Positions 19,397 to 28,878 of a stretch of 48,160 nt of DNA are shown piece by piece (positions within the stretch are counted from its first letter, which is position 1; each line of letters starts with the position of its first letter). The notes beneath the pieces are model-generated. The model searched no databases. It was not told the origin of the DNA and saw nothing but the letters and a program-made list of their open reading frames with translations. Both the position numbers and the translations under genes were made by a program. The stretch is from contig NZ_MEDS01000014.1 of NCBI RefSeq assembly GCF_001724135.1, positions 1 to 48,160 of the forward strand, given 5' to 3'. The DNA is from Comamonas sp. SCN 65-56 (GTDB lineage: Bacteria > Pseudomonadota > Gammaproteobacteria > Burkholderiales > Burkholderiaceae_C).

Positions 19397-20860
19397 CTAG
19401 GAATCGGAGTGCTTGCCGTGCATGTGCGGCACGCCATGCCTGAGGATGCCGCCGACCGTGTAGAACGATCCAAAGACGACGATTCTATCAGTCAGCCTGC
19501 TGGCCGCGACGGCCGCATCCAGCGCCGATTGCGGGTCGGAAAACACCTCGCTCTTGACGATGCGCCGCCCGCCACCGCCTTCGCCGCTGCTGCCACGGCG
19601 CGAGCGCGTGACCGACAGATGGGGCTGGTCGTCCTGCGCCTTGGCCGCTTGCGCCAGATCGACACGCGGCGCCTCGTCTGCCACCGCCACGGGCGACGCG
19701 TGCAAGGCCTCCTGCTGCGCATGAAAGTGCTCCCAGCGCTGTTGCAAATGCACTGCAGCCTCGGCGCGCGGTGTCGGCAGATCGGTGAAGTACCAGCGGT
19801 CGATCAGCGGCCCCATCTTCTCGAAAATGCCGGTGATGTCCTTGTCCGCCATTGCGCCAAACACCGCATGCGTCAGGCGAAAGTGCCCCATGGTGCCCAT
19901 GCTGGCCGCCAACGCGGCCACCGCGTGCGGGTTGTGGCCCACGTCCAGCACCACCACCGGCTGACCGGGCACCACTTCAAAGCGCCCGGGCAGCTCCACC
20001 AGCGCCAGGCCCGCGCGCACCGCCTGGGCGGAGATCGGCAATTGCTCTCGAATGGCCTCCAGCGCCGCCAGCGCGCCCGAGGCATTGAAGAGCTGGTTGG
20101 CCCCGCGCAGCGCCGGGTAGGACATGCCGGCATAGCGCCGTCCGCGTGCGGCCCAGCTCCACTGCAGCTTGTCGCCCGAGTAATTGAAATCGCGCCCGAA
20201 GAGCCACAGATCCGCGCCAATCTCCCCGGCGTGATCGATCACGCTCTGCGGCGGCACCGGGTCGCAGACCACCACCGGACGGCCGGCGCGCATGATGCCG
20301 GCCTTCTCGCGGCCTATGGTTTCGCGGTCAGGGCCAAGGTATTCGGCATGGTCCACATCGATGCTGGTGATCACCGCGCAGTCGGCGTCGATGATGTTCA
20401 CCGCATCCAACCGCCCGCCCATGCCCACCTCCAAAATCGCCACGTCCACCTTGGCCTGGCTGATCAGGCGCAGGATGGCGAGCGTGGTGAATTCGAAATA
20501 GGTGAGCTGAATTTCATCGTCATTTTGGACTCTAGCACTTTCTACGGCTGCGAAGTGCGCTATCAATTCATCAGGCTTGACGGTTTCGCCACCGATGCGG
20601 CAGCGCTCTTCGAAATGCACCAGATGCGGCGAGGTATAGACGCCGGGACGGTAACCCGCCTGCAGCGCCACCGCCTCGATCATGGCGCAGGTGGAGCCTT
20701 TGCCGTTGGTGCCGGCCACGGTGATCACCGGACAGTCAAAGTGCAGTCCAAGGCGCTCGGCCACCCGCGCCACGCGATCCAGGCCCATCTCTATGGTGTG
20801 CGGATGCAGGTGCTCGCAGTACTGCAGCCAGTCATCCAGAGTGTCAGGTAGTGTTTTCAT
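19397..20860 (-). CDS. folC: Bifunctional folylpolyglutamate / dihydrofolate synthase
   Basis: A Mur-ligase-like enzyme that adds glutamate to dihydropteroate and to folates. The ATP loop is TVAGTNGKGSTCAMIE; YTSPHLVHFEERCRI and the GMGGRLDAVN segment are typical. At 487 residues it is longer than E. coli FolC (422). Part of the excess is a basic, glycine-rich loop near residues 375-440 (SRRGSSGEGGGG). A second local difference, residues ~98-113, is encoded by copy D of the dispersed repeat. It heads the folC-dedD-cvpA-purF-metZ-gltX series. Confidence 0.95.
   Translation of the reverse strand: MKTLPDTLDDWLQYCEHLHPHTIEMGLDRVARVAERLGLHFDCPVITVAGTNGKGSTCAMIEAVALQAGYRPGVYTSPHLVHFEERCRIGGETVKPDELIAHFAAVESARVQNDDEIQLTYFEFTTLAILRLISQAKVDVAILEVGMGGRLDAVNIIDADCAVITSIDVDHAEYLGPDRETIGREKAGIMRAGRPVVVCDPVPPQSVIDHAGEIGADLWLFGRDFNYSGDKLQWSWAARGRRYAGMSYPALRGANQLFNASGALAALEAIREQLPISAQAVRAGLALVELPGRFEVVPGQPVVVLDVGHNPHAVAALAASMGTMGHFRLTHAVFGAMADKDITGIFEKMGPLIDRWYFTDLPTPRAEAAVHLQQRWEHFHAQQEALHASPVAVADEAPRVDLAQAAKAQDDQPHLSVTRSRRGSSGEGGGGRRIVKSEVFSDPQSALDAAVAASRLTDRIVVFGSFYTVGGILRHGVPHMHGKHSDS
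20521..20568 (-). repeat. Dispersed palindromic repeat, copy D, inside folC
   Basis: On the minus strand it reads GAATTGATAGCGCACTTCGC, then GTAGAAAGTGCTAGAG and TCCAAAATG. TTGATAGC, a GCGC/AGTGC-type stem, CTAGAG and CCAAAAT all appear in the family order. It is in frame with folC and encodes roughly HFAAVESARVQND. Confidence 0.7.
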
Positions 20861-20907
20861 GGAACCGGTGATTGTCCTGCACCGCCCGGCAAGCGATGAT
20901 CGGCCCC

Positions 20908-21303
20908 ATGAGTACCCCCAAGACCATCACCCTCTACGGCATCGTGAACTGCGATACCGTGAAAAAGGCCCGTGCCTGGCTGGCTGCCCAGGGCGTGACC
21001 TATGTCTTTCATGACTTCAAAAAAAGCGGCGTGAGCGCTGAACAACTCGTGCGCTGGTCACAAGCCGTCGGCTGGCAGGCGCTGCTCAACCGCCGTGGCA
21101 CGACCTGGCGTGGGCTCGATGCTGCCGCGCAGGTGGGCGCGCAGGACGAAGCCAGCGCCTGCGCGCTGATGCAAGAGCACACCAGCCTGATCAAGCGCCC
21201 GGTGGTCGAATGGGAGGCCGGCAGCGTAAGCGTCGGCTTCGACACCGCCGATTGGACCAAGCGCATCGCACCCTCTGCCGCCAGGCCCAGACACGGCGCA
21301 TGA
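20908..21303 (+). CDS. ArsC/Spx-family reductase-like protein (YffB type)
   Basis: A 131-residue thioredoxin-fold protein. TLYGIVNCDTVKKARAWL carries the single redox Cys of the ArsC family, and KRPVVEW matches the cis-Pro segment. The length and NCDTVKKA signature are those of the YffB/Spx group rather than of true arsenate reductases; no ars genes are nearby. The physiological substrate is unknown. I took MSTPKTITLYG at 20908 as start. The frame is open to 20872, with another ATG at 20896. It diverges from folC. Confidence 0.85.
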   Translation: MSTPKTITLYGIVNCDTVKKARAWLAAQGVTYVFHDFKKSGVSAEQLVRWSQAVGWQALLNRRGTTWRGLDAAAQVGAQDEASACALMQEHTSLIKRPVVEWEAGSVSVGFDTADWTKRIAPSAARPRHGA

Positions 21304-21472
21304 AAAAGCCAGACGCCGCGCGAAGATCACACAGCGTGGCCACGTGTTGCACCAGCGACAATCATGTTTACGCAGCTTTACGCCTCAGTCCGCCAGTATT
21401 GACGCATGCAAGCTAAACTTTTTCTCCAGGTCGAACGTTAAGCACGACAAGCCATCCGAAAGGAGTTTCACC

Positions 21473-22165
21473 ATGAACAAAATTGTCAGCTTTGCGCTGC
21501 TCGCCACTGCAGCCGCGCTTTCCCTGCAGGTGCAGGCACAGACTCCCGCTCAGGGCCGCGAAATGGGGCGCGTGCTGTCGGTCACACCGGTGTCGCAGCA
21601 AGTGGCCGTACCGCAGCAGATTTGCAACAACGAGACCGTCTACAGCGACGGGCGCCAGCCCAGCGGTGCGGGCGCCGTGCTTGGCGCGGTTGCCGGCGGC
21701 TTGCTGGGCAATGTGATCGGCGGCGGCTCCGGGCGCGCCGTGGCTACGGCCGCGGGCGTCTTTGGCGGCGCGATCCTGGGCAACCAGGTGGAAGGCGGCA
21801 ACAGCGCCGGCTACCAGAACGTGCAGCGCTGCAGCACGCAAACGCGCTACGACAACCAGTTCCTCGGCTATGACGTGGTGTATGAATATGGCGGGCGCCA
21901 GTACAGCACGCGCACGCAGCAAGACCCGGGTCAATGGATTCCCGTCACGGTGCAACCCGCCGTCGCACCGGCAGCACCGCCTTCCAGCTACCCGCAGGAC
22001 TATGGCTACAACTCCGTGCAACCCGGGGTGGTGGTGACGGAAACCCCTGTTTACACCACACCGGTCTATACCTCGCCGGTCTATGTGTCGCCGTCCTACG
22101 GCGCCACCATCGAATACCACCGCGGCGGCGGCTGGGACCACGGCTATCGCGGCCACTGGCGTTGA
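21473..22165 (+). CDS. Exported glycine-zipper protein (17-kDa surface antigen-like)
   Basis: A 230-residue secreted or outer-membrane-associated protein. A signal peptide (MNKIVSFALLATAAALSLQ, cleaved near AQA) is preceded by AGGAG eight bases before the ATG. A glycine-zipper 2TM segment lies at about 65-105 (AVLGAVAGGLLGNVIGGGSG). The C-terminal part is rich in Tyr and Pro, with short repeats PVYTTPVYTSPVYVSPSYG near 190-208, and ends in a Gly/His-rich tail. No lipobox Cys is evident. Function is not known; related proteins are structural envelope components. Confidence 0.8.
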   Translation: MNKIVSFALLATAAALSLQVQAQTPAQGREMGRVLSVTPVSQQVAVPQQICNNETVYSDGRQPSGAGAVLGAVAGGLLGNVIGGGSGRAVATAAGVFGGAILGNQVEGGNSAGYQNVQRCSTQTRYDNQFLGYDVVYEYGGRQYSTRTQQDPGQWIPVTVQPAVAPAAPPSSYPQDYGYNSVQPGVVVTETPVYTTPVYTSPVYVSPSYGATIEYHRGGGWDHGYRGHWR

Positions 22166-23593
<1,428 letters not shown>

Positions 23594-23599
23594 GCATCG

Positions 23600-23645
23600 A
23601 ATACGGCTCCAGCGCTTGATGGGAAAGCGCGAGCAGCTATCAAAA
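23600..23645 (-). repeat. Dispersed palindromic repeat, copy E
   Basis: On the minus strand: TTTTGATAGCTGCTCGCGCT, then TTCCCATCAAGCGCTGGAGCC. This is one of the cleanest copies, with the GCGCTT...AAGCGC hairpin intact. It fills the argG-queC gap directly before the terminator stem. Confidence 0.8.
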
Positions 23646-23672
23646 GCGTCAGCTATTGGCTGACGCTTTTTC
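23642..23672. terminator. Bidirectional terminator between argG and queC
   Basis: AAAAGCGTCAGC and GCTGACGCTTTT form a perfect 12-bp stem with a 5-nt loop, followed by TCTTTT on the plus strand. On the minus strand the A-rich start gives TTTTG. The stem overlaps the last codons and the stop of queC (23653-23655), so part of the terminator is coding sequence. Confidence 0.85.
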
Positions 23673-24363
23673 TTTTCCACTCGGCCCAGCCATGCGCGCG
23701 CAATTGGCAGGCCGGGCACTGGCCGCAGCCATGGCCCCAGTCGTGCAGCGCGCCGCGCTCACCGAGGTAACAAGTGTGCGAATCACGGCGAATCAGCTCG
23801 ACCAGCGCCTCTCCGCCCAGCGCCTGCGCCAGCGCCCAAGTCTGCGCCTTATCACGCCACATCAGCGGGGTTGCTATCACCAAGGGGCGCTCCACCCCCA
23901 GGCTGAGCGCCACCTGCAAGGCCTTGAGCGTGTTGTCGCGGCAATCGGGGTAGCCCGAGTAATCCGTCTCGCTCATGCCGCCGACGAGCACCGTGAGGCC
24001 GCGACGGTACGCCAGCGCCGCCGCCAGCGTGAAAAACAGCAGGTTGCGCCCGGGCACGAAGGTGTTGGGCAGGCCGTCCGCCTGCATCCTGATGGCCACC
24101 TCGTCCTGCATCGCGCTGCCACCCAGCTCGCGCAGCACGTCCACATGCAGCAGATGATCGTCGCCCAGCACGCCGGGCCAGTGCATTTGCAAGAGGCCAC
24201 GCCGCAGTTGCTCGCGGCAAGCGAGCTCGACGTGATGGCGCTGGCCGTAGTCAAAACCGATCGTCTCGACCACTGCATATCTGGAGAGCGCCCAAGCCAG
24301 GCAGGTCGCGGAATCCTGCCCGCCCGAGAACAGCACCAGCGCACGGCGCGAATCCAGCGTCAT
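23653..24363 (-). CDS. queC: 7-cyano-7-deazaguanine (preQ0) synthase
   Basis: Converts carboxy-deazaguanine to preQ0 in queuosine synthesis. The 236-residue protein has the PP-loop [18 protein letters not shown] near the start. The C-terminal zinc site is CYLGERG...[11 protein letters not shown] (four Cys). The true ATG is at 24363 and overlaps the stop of the yhhQ gene (ATGA). The two genes therefore form an operon: synthesis and uptake of queuosine precursors under one probable preQ1 riboswitch. Confidence 0.95.
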   Translation of the reverse strand: MTLDSRRALVLFSGGQDSATCLAWALSRYAVVETIGFDYGQRHHVELACREQLRRGLLQMHWPGVLGDDHLLHVDVLRELGGSAMQDEVAIRMQADGLPNTFVPGRNLLFFTLAAALAYRRGLTVLVGGMSETDYSGYPDCRDNTLKALQVALSLGVERPLVIATPLMWRDKAQTWALAQALGGEALVELIRRDSHTCYLGERGALHDWGHGCGQCPACQLRAHGWAEWKRKSVSQ

Positions 24364-25031
24364 GGCGCAGCAACGACCGCTTGCAAGGGACGCTGCAGCC
24401 AGCGCTGGATCGCGGCCAGCAGCACGCCATACGCCGGCACGAAGAACGCCAGGCTCACGCCCAGCTTTATCGCGTAATCCACCCAGGCGATCTCGACCCA
24501 GTTGGCGGCCATGAAGGCGTCGCTGCTGTGCCAGAAGGCGATGGAAAAGAACGCCGCCGTGTCGAACCACTGCCCGACCACGGCTGATGCGGCCGGCGCC
24601 AGCCACCAGAGTGCGCTCTTCTGGCGGATGCGGTCGAACACCTGGATATCGAGCAACTGCCCGAGCACGTAGGCGGCGAAGCTGGCAAACGCGATGCGAA
24701 AGACAAAGGTGTTGAATTCACCCAAGGTGGCCCAGCCATTGAAGCCGCCGTCATGAAACAGCACGCCAACGACGTAAGAGGCCACCAGCGCGGGCAGCAT
24801 TGCCCGGCCGATGACCCGCCGCGCGCTCTGCTTGCCGATCAGGCGCACCGTGAGGTCGGTCGCCAGAAAGATGAAGGGAAAGCTGAACGCGCCCCAGGTG
24901 CTGTGAAAGCCGAAAAGCCGGATCGGCAGTTGCACCAGGTAGTTGCTGGCGATGACGATCGCGATGTGCAGCGCGACGAGGATGAAAAGGTAAAGCGGCA
25001 CGCGCGAAGCGGGTGCCAGGGACGAAGTCAT
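24360..25031 (-). CDS. yhhQ: Queuosine precursor (preQ0/preQ1) transporter
   Basis: A 223-residue membrane protein of the COG1738/YhhQ family with about six hydrophobic segments. Family markers are [20 protein letters not shown] and [15 protein letters not shown]. In E. coli YhhQ imports 7-deazaguanine precursors. Coupling to queC by a 4-bp overlap supports the same role. Its ribosome binding site AAGGA lies at the 3' edge of a preQ1-I-like aptamer (25037-25068), so translation is probably reduced when precursor is plentiful. Confidence 0.9.
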   Translation of the reverse strand: MTSSLAPASRVPLYLFILVALHIAIVIASNYLVQLPIRLFGFHSTWGAFSFPFIFLATDLTVRLIGKQSARRVIGRAMLPALVASYVVGVLFHDGGFNGWATLGEFNTFVFRIAFASFAAYVLGQLLDIQVFDRIRQKSALWWLAPAASAVVGQWFDTAAFFSIAFWHSSDAFMAANWVEIAWVDYAIKLGVSLAFFVPAYGVLLAAIQRWLQRPLQAVVAAP

Positions 25032-25036
25032 GCGAA

Positions 25037-25068
25037 TCCTTTTTGGATGGGGGCGAGGGAACCCAGGA
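25037..25068 (-). promoter_or_regulatory. Probable preQ1-I riboswitch before yhhQ-queC
   Basis: On the minus strand: TGGG (P1 5'), then TTCCCTCGCC, CCCA (P1 3'), TCC, AAAAA, GGA and the ATG six bases later. This follows the preQ1-I plan: a short P1 stem, a GGUUC-type loop, a C-rich 3' strand, then an A-run tail whose last bases (GGA) pair back to the loop (UCC) as a pseudoknot. The paired GGA is also the ribosome binding site, fitting translational control. The genes it precedes are exactly those expected. A covariance-model search would settle it. Confidence 0.65.
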
Positions 25069-25075
25069 GGGCACT

Positions 25076-25081
25076 ATTGTA
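25076..25081 (-). promoter_or_regulatory. -10 box of yhhQ-queC promoter
   Basis: TACAAT on the minus strand. It is placed so that transcription would begin only a few bases before the riboswitch aptamer. No convincing -35 is seen; a TTGACT at 25107-25112 is too far away (25 bp). Confidence 0.4.
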
Positions 25082-25107
25082 GCGGTGCCGCAAGCGCGAA
25101 AAAACCA

Positions 25108-25165
25108 GTCAAATCAAGGCATAGCGCTTGTAATGCATGCGTATGATGCTCCTTTTTTCATAGTA
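25108..25165 (-). repeat. Possible degenerate copy F of the dispersed repeat
   Basis: On the minus strand: ATCATACGCATGCATTACAA, then GCGCTATGCCTTGATTTG. It shares TGCATGCG, CAAGCGCTA and GCC...ATTTG with the family but lacks a clean TTGATAGC. It lies in the yhhQ-ppnP divergent gap. Confidence 0.35.
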
Positions 25166-25247
25166 TCATCGTATTCGTCCGAGTGGTTCCGGGCTCCGGG
25201 CAACGCAGCTACCATTGCCGCCTGTTTTTTCAAACCTCCCGCACGCC

Positions 25248-25568
25248 ATGTCCGCCACCACCCAGATCGCCAACGTCACCCTCAGCACCCAGGCCAATGT
25301 GTATTTCGGTGGCAAATGCGTATCGCACAGCTTCACGCTGGCCGATGGCACGCGCAAAAGCGCGGGCGTGGTGCTGGCGTCCGAGCTGACCTTCAGCACC
25401 GGCGCTGCGGAAATCATGGAGTGCGTGGCGGGCGCCTGCGAATACCGGCTCGCTGGCAGCGACGCATGGCAACAATCGGGGCCGGGCGAGCGCTTTACCA
25501 TCCCCGCGCAATCGTCGTTTGACATCCGCGTGGCCGAGGCCTACCACTACCTCTGTCACTACGCCTGA
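25248..25568 (+). CDS. ppnP: Pyrimidine/purine nucleoside phosphorylase
   Basis: A 106-residue single-domain cupin-like protein of the DUF1255 family. E. coli PpnP (YaiE) splits several nucleosides by phosphorolysis. Family segments NVYFGGKCVSHSF, GVVLASELTFSTGAAEIMEC and FTIPAQSSFDIRV are all present at normal length. I chose MSATTQIANVTLS as the start (ATG at 25248). An in-frame earlier codon at 25215 would add 11 residues not seen in the family. Confidence 0.93.
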   Translation: MSATTQIANVTLSTQANVYFGGKCVSHSFTLADGTRKSAGVVLASELTFSTGAAEIMECVAGACEYRLAGSDAWQQSGPGERFTIPAQSSFDIRVAEAYHYLCHYA

Positions 25569-25585
25569 ATCCGACCCAAGGCGCG

Positions 25586-26668
25586 CTACACCACCACCGG
25601 CTCCGGCTGCAGAAGAATGCCGAAGCGCTCATACACGCTGGTCTGGATCGCCTTGGCCAGCGTCATCACCTCGCCGCCCGTCACGCTCGTGTCCGGGCTG
25701 TGCCGATCGCCTCGGTTGACCAGCACCAGCGCCTGCTTCTCGTAGACGCCGGCACGCCCCACCGTCTTGCCGCGCCAGCCACAGGCGTCGATGAGCCAAC
25801 CCGCGGCCAGCTTGATGCTGCCGTCCGGCATGGGGTAATGCACGATCCTGGGCTCGCGCGCGATGATGTCGCGGCATTGTTCGGGCGAGACCGTCGGGTT
25901 CTTGAAGAAACTGCCGGCATTGCCCAACACGTCCGGGTCAGGCAGCTTGGCCTGGCGGATGGCACTGACCCAATCGAAAATCTGGCGCGCATCGGGTGCG
26001 GTCGTACCCGTCGCCTCGCACTTGCGCTGCAAATCCAGGTATTCCAGCTCGGGGCGCCAGGCCTTGGGCAGCGCCAGCCGAACGCTGGTGATCACCGCCC
26101 GGCCCGCTAGGCCCATGCCGCGCTGCCAGAGCGCGCCCTGCCCGGCCACGGGCGCCGCATGCTTGAAGACGGAATCGCGGTAGCCGAAGGCGCAGTGCGC
26201 GGCGTCCAGTTCAAACGCCTGACCGGTCAGGCAATCCACAGCCGACAGCGAATGAAAGCGGTCCTGCAGCTCGACGCCGTAGGCGCCGATGTTCTGCACC
26301 GGCGCAGCGCCCACGGTGCCCGGGATCAGCGCCAGATTTTCCAGTCCCGGCCAGCCCTGCTGCAAGGTCCACGCCACGAATTCGTGCCAGACAACGCCGG
26401 CACCCGCTTGCACGACCCAGTGCCTGGCGGTTTCCTGCACCAGAGCCATGCCCGGGATCTCCACCTTCAGCACCAGCGGTTGCACATCCCCGGTCAGCAC
26501 GATGTTGCTGCCGCCGCCAAGCACGAAAAACGGCTCGCGCGCCAGATCAAAGCGGGCGGCCGCCTCCTGCACCTCGGCCTGGCTGCACACGCGCACCAGC
26601 GCGCGTGCGCGCGCGGCAATGCCGAAGCTGTTGGCACTTTGCAGTGATGCATTTTTCTCGACTAACAT
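25586..26668 (-). CDS. murB: UDP-N-acetylenolpyruvoylglucosamine reductase
   Basis: A flavoenzyme that completes UDP-MurNAc in peptidoglycan synthesis. The 360-residue protein has the FAD-binding fold (PFFVLGGGSNIVLTGD, LIPGTVGAAPVQNIGAYGVE). The catalytic Ser is in AGSFFKNP. It is of the type I (E. coli-like) form with the longer C-terminal domain. It converges on ppnP (17-bp gap) and diverges from yajQ. Confidence 0.95.
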   Translation of the reverse strand: MLVEKNASLQSANSFGIAARARALVRVCSQAEVQEAAARFDLAREPFFVLGGGSNIVLTGDVQPLVLKVEIPGMALVQETARHWVVQAGAGVVWHEFVAWTLQQGWPGLENLALIPGTVGAAPVQNIGAYGVELQDRFHSLSAVDCLTGQAFELDAAHCAFGYRDSVFKHAAPVAGQGALWQRGMGLAGRAVITSVRLALPKAWRPELEYLDLQRKCEATGTTAPDARQIFDWVSAIRQAKLPDPDVLGNAGSFFKNPTVSPEQCRDIIAREPRIVHYPMPDGSIKLAAGWLIDACGWRGKTVGRAGVYEKQALVLVNRGDRHSPDTSVTGGEVMTLAKAIQTSVYERFGILLQPEPVVV

Positions 26669-26733
26669 CCCGGGAATTGTCGCACCCGCCCGCTGCGTGA
26701 GCGCCGGGCGCCGCTACCCGTCAGAGGAAAGCC

Positions 26734-27219
26734 ATGCCATCGTTTGATACCGTTTGCGAAGCCGATTTCGTCGAAGTGAAGAATGCCGTGGACAACGCCG
26801 CCAAAGAGGTGAGCACACGTTTTGATTTCAAGGGCACGTCAGCCGCGATCGAGCTCAAGGACAAGGAAATCCAGCTGACCGGGGACGCCGATTTCCAGTT
26901 GCAGCAGCTGCAGGACATCCTGCGCGCCAAGCTGACCAAGCGCAACGTGGATGTGCGCTTTCTGGATATCCAGAAGCCGCAAAAGGCAGGGGGTGACAAG
27001 CTCAAGCAGACCATCGTGGTGAAGAACGGCATCGACGCCGAGCAGGGCAAGAAAATCCAGAAGCTCGTCAAGGAGAGCAAGCTCAAGCTGCAGGCAGCCA
27101 TCCAGGATGGCAAGGTACGTGTCACCGGAGCCAAGCGCGACGACCTGCAGGCCGCGATGTCCCTGCTGCGCAAGGAGGTGGCCGATTTGCCGCTCACCTT
27201 CGACAATTTCCGCGACTGA
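26734..27219 (+). CDS. yajQ: YajQ-family nucleotide-binding protein
   Basis: A 161-residue DUF520 protein with two ferredoxin-like repeats, starting [34 protein letters not shown] and [13 protein letters not shown] are typical of the family. Homologues bind cyclic di-GMP in Xanthomonas and GTP or ATP elsewhere. A strong GAGGAAAG ribosome binding site is present. The next two genes follow at 15 and 2 bp, so all three probably form one operon. Confidence 0.93.
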   Translation: MPSFDTVCEADFVEVKNAVDNAAKEVSTRFDFKGTSAAIELKDKEIQLTGDADFQLQQLQDILRAKLTKRNVDVRFLDIQKPQKAGGDKLKQTIVVKNGIDAEQGKKIQKLVKESKLKLQAAIQDGKVRVTGAKRDDLQAAMSLLRKEVADLPLTFDNFRD

Positions 27220-27234
27220 ACACCACGCAGCGCC

Positions 27235-27867
27235 ATGCAACGCCACGCCCTCCTGCTGGCAGCACTGCTCGCGACAGCACCGCTGCACGCGCAGACGCTG
27301 CGGCTGGCGGGCATTCTGGGTGGCAAGGCACTGATGGTCTCGGGCAGCAGTGCGCCGCGCGCCGTGGCGCCGGGCGAATCCATAGACGGCGTGCGCGTGA
27401 TCTCCGTCAGTCGCGATGCCGTGGTCATAGAGAGCGTGGGCGGACGTGAAACCCTGCGCCTGGGCGCCGAGCCGGTGAGCGTCGGCACGCATGCCAGCGC
27501 GCCCCAGCAGCTCACGCTGTACGCCGATGCACGCGGGCATTTCGTCAGCAACGGGCAAATCAACGGCAGGCCGGTGCAGACCATGGTGGACACCGGCGCC
27601 AGCGCGGTTTCGATCGGCCGCGCCGAAGCCGAGCGCCTGGGCATTCGCGTGCAGCAAGGCCAGCCGGTGCGCATGCAGACGGCCAACGGCGTGGCCGAAG
27701 GCTGGCGCGTGCGACTGGATTCGGTGCGCATCGGCGCGCTGGAGCAGCGCAACGTCGAAGCCATCATCACCAACGAGCCCATGCCCTACGTGCTGCTGGG
27801 CAACAGCTTTCTGAAACCCTACGAGATGACGCGCAAGGGCAACGAGCTCCTGCTGCAAAAGCGCTGA
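27235..27867 (+). CDS. Exported retropepsin-like aspartic protease (clan AA)
   Basis: A 210-residue protein with an N-terminal signal peptide (MQRHALLLAALLATAPLHAQ). It has a single retropepsin-type domain at about 95-205 with the catalytic motif VDTGASAVSIG and the hydrophobic-hydrophobic-Gly partner in VLLGNSFLK. Such enzymes act as dimers, one aspartate per subunit. Periplasmic homologues are widespread in proteobacteria, mostly of unknown substrate. It stands in an apparent operon between yajQ and an HD-GYP-like gene. Confidence 0.85.
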   Translation: MQRHALLLAALLATAPLHAQTLRLAGILGGKALMVSGSSAPRAVAPGESIDGVRVISVSRDAVVIESVGGRETLRLGAEPVSVGTHASAPQQLTLYADARGHFVSNGQINGRPVQTMVDTGASAVSIGRAEAERLGIRVQQGQPVRMQTANGVAEGWRVRLDSVRIGALEQRNVEAIITNEPMPYVLLGNSFLKPYEMTRKGNELLLQKR

Positions 27868-27869
27868 CC

Positions 27870-28844
27870 ATGGCCCTTGCCAACGCCGACGACGAATACG
27901 AGGATTTGTTGAGCCAGTGGCTCGATCTGGAGGCGGCGCTGTCCATGCTGCTGCTGCACCCGGTGCTGGTGCCGGAGTTCAACGCCAAGCTGCGCCAGTG
28001 CGACCAATGGCTGCAGGAGATCGTCGGCCACGACACCGACGCCGCGCTGTACCTGATGTTCCAGCTCGCCAGCACCTCCACCGCGGGCTACAGCGCGTCG
28101 CACGCGCTGGTGTGCGCCACGCTGTGCCAGATCCTGGCGCAGGAGCTGCAGCTGCCGCGCCATGAACGCGAAAGCCTGGTGCGCGCCGCCATCACGATGA
28201 ACATCGCCATGACCGCGTTGCAAAACCAGCTGGCACTGCAGCACGAGCCCCTGAGCAGCGAGCAAAAGCGCGCCGTCGCCGCGCACCCCGAACAGGGTGT
28301 GGCGCAACTGGAAGACCTCAACATCCGGGACGATCTCTGGCTCGATGTGGTTGCCGCGCACCATGCCACGCCACCGGCGCGCACCACGCTGTCCAGCCTG
28401 CCGGCCGAAGCGCGCCTGACGCATATTCTGGCGACGGTGGACCGCTATGCCGCGATGATCTCGCCGCGCAAATCGCGCCCGGGGCGCACCGCCAGCGATT
28501 CGGTGCGCGCCATCGCCGGCCAGCCGGAGCAGCAGGACGATGACGTTGCCGTGGCGCTCATGCGCGCCGTCGGCCTGTGCCCGCCGGGCACCTTCGTGCA
28601 ACTGACCAATGGCGATACGGCGGTCGTTCTGCGCCGCAGCGAGCGCGTGAATTTCCCGCTGGTCGCCAGCGTCGCCGATGCCCATGGCGAAGCGCTGGAT
28701 GCGCCGGTGCTCTACCACACCGTGCGCGGCCAGCCCCAGGTTGCGGCGGCACTGGCGCGCTCGGCCGTGACCACGAATATCAACCACCACATGATGGTGC
28801 GCCTGGGCTTGTACGCGGCGCAGGTGGCCAGGCAGCCGCAGTAA
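27870..28844 (+). CDS. HD-GYP-like protein with degraded catalytic motif
   Basis: A 324-residue cytosolic protein. Its middle region (about 70-235) follows the HD-GYP plan: an early ASHALVCATLC helix, a hydrophobic ITMNIAMTALQ where active enzymes have HD(I/L)GM, AVAAHPEQGVAQLE, VVAAHHATP, and an ILATVDRYAAMISPRKSRPG helix like the family's ILAVADVYDAL. The metal-binding His-Asp pair is replaced by Met-Asn, so phosphodiesterase activity is doubtful. It may act as a binding or scaffolding protein. The start is 2 bp after the protease gene. Confidence 0.7.
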   Translation: MALANADDEYEDLLSQWLDLEAALSMLLLHPVLVPEFNAKLRQCDQWLQEIVGHDTDAALYLMFQLASTSTAGYSASHALVCATLCQILAQELQLPRHERESLVRAAITMNIAMTALQNQLALQHEPLSSEQKRAVAAHPEQGVAQLEDLNIRDDLWLDVVAAHHATPPARTTLSSLPAEARLTHILATVDRYAAMISPRKSRPGRTASDSVRAIAGQPEQQDDDVAVALMRAVGLCPPGTFVQLTNGDTAVVLRRSERVNFPLVASVADAHGEALDAPVLYHTVRGQPQVAAALARSAVTTNINHHMMVRLGLYAAQVARQPQ

Positions 28845-28878
28845 GCCACACTCGGCCGCGCGAGGCCGGCGGCGCCTT

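Noticed and set aside
20908-21303. Arsenate reductase as the function of the ArsC-like protein
   Set aside because: It has the ArsC fold and Cys, but sequence type and lack of ars neighbours fit the YffB/Spx group of unknown substrate better.
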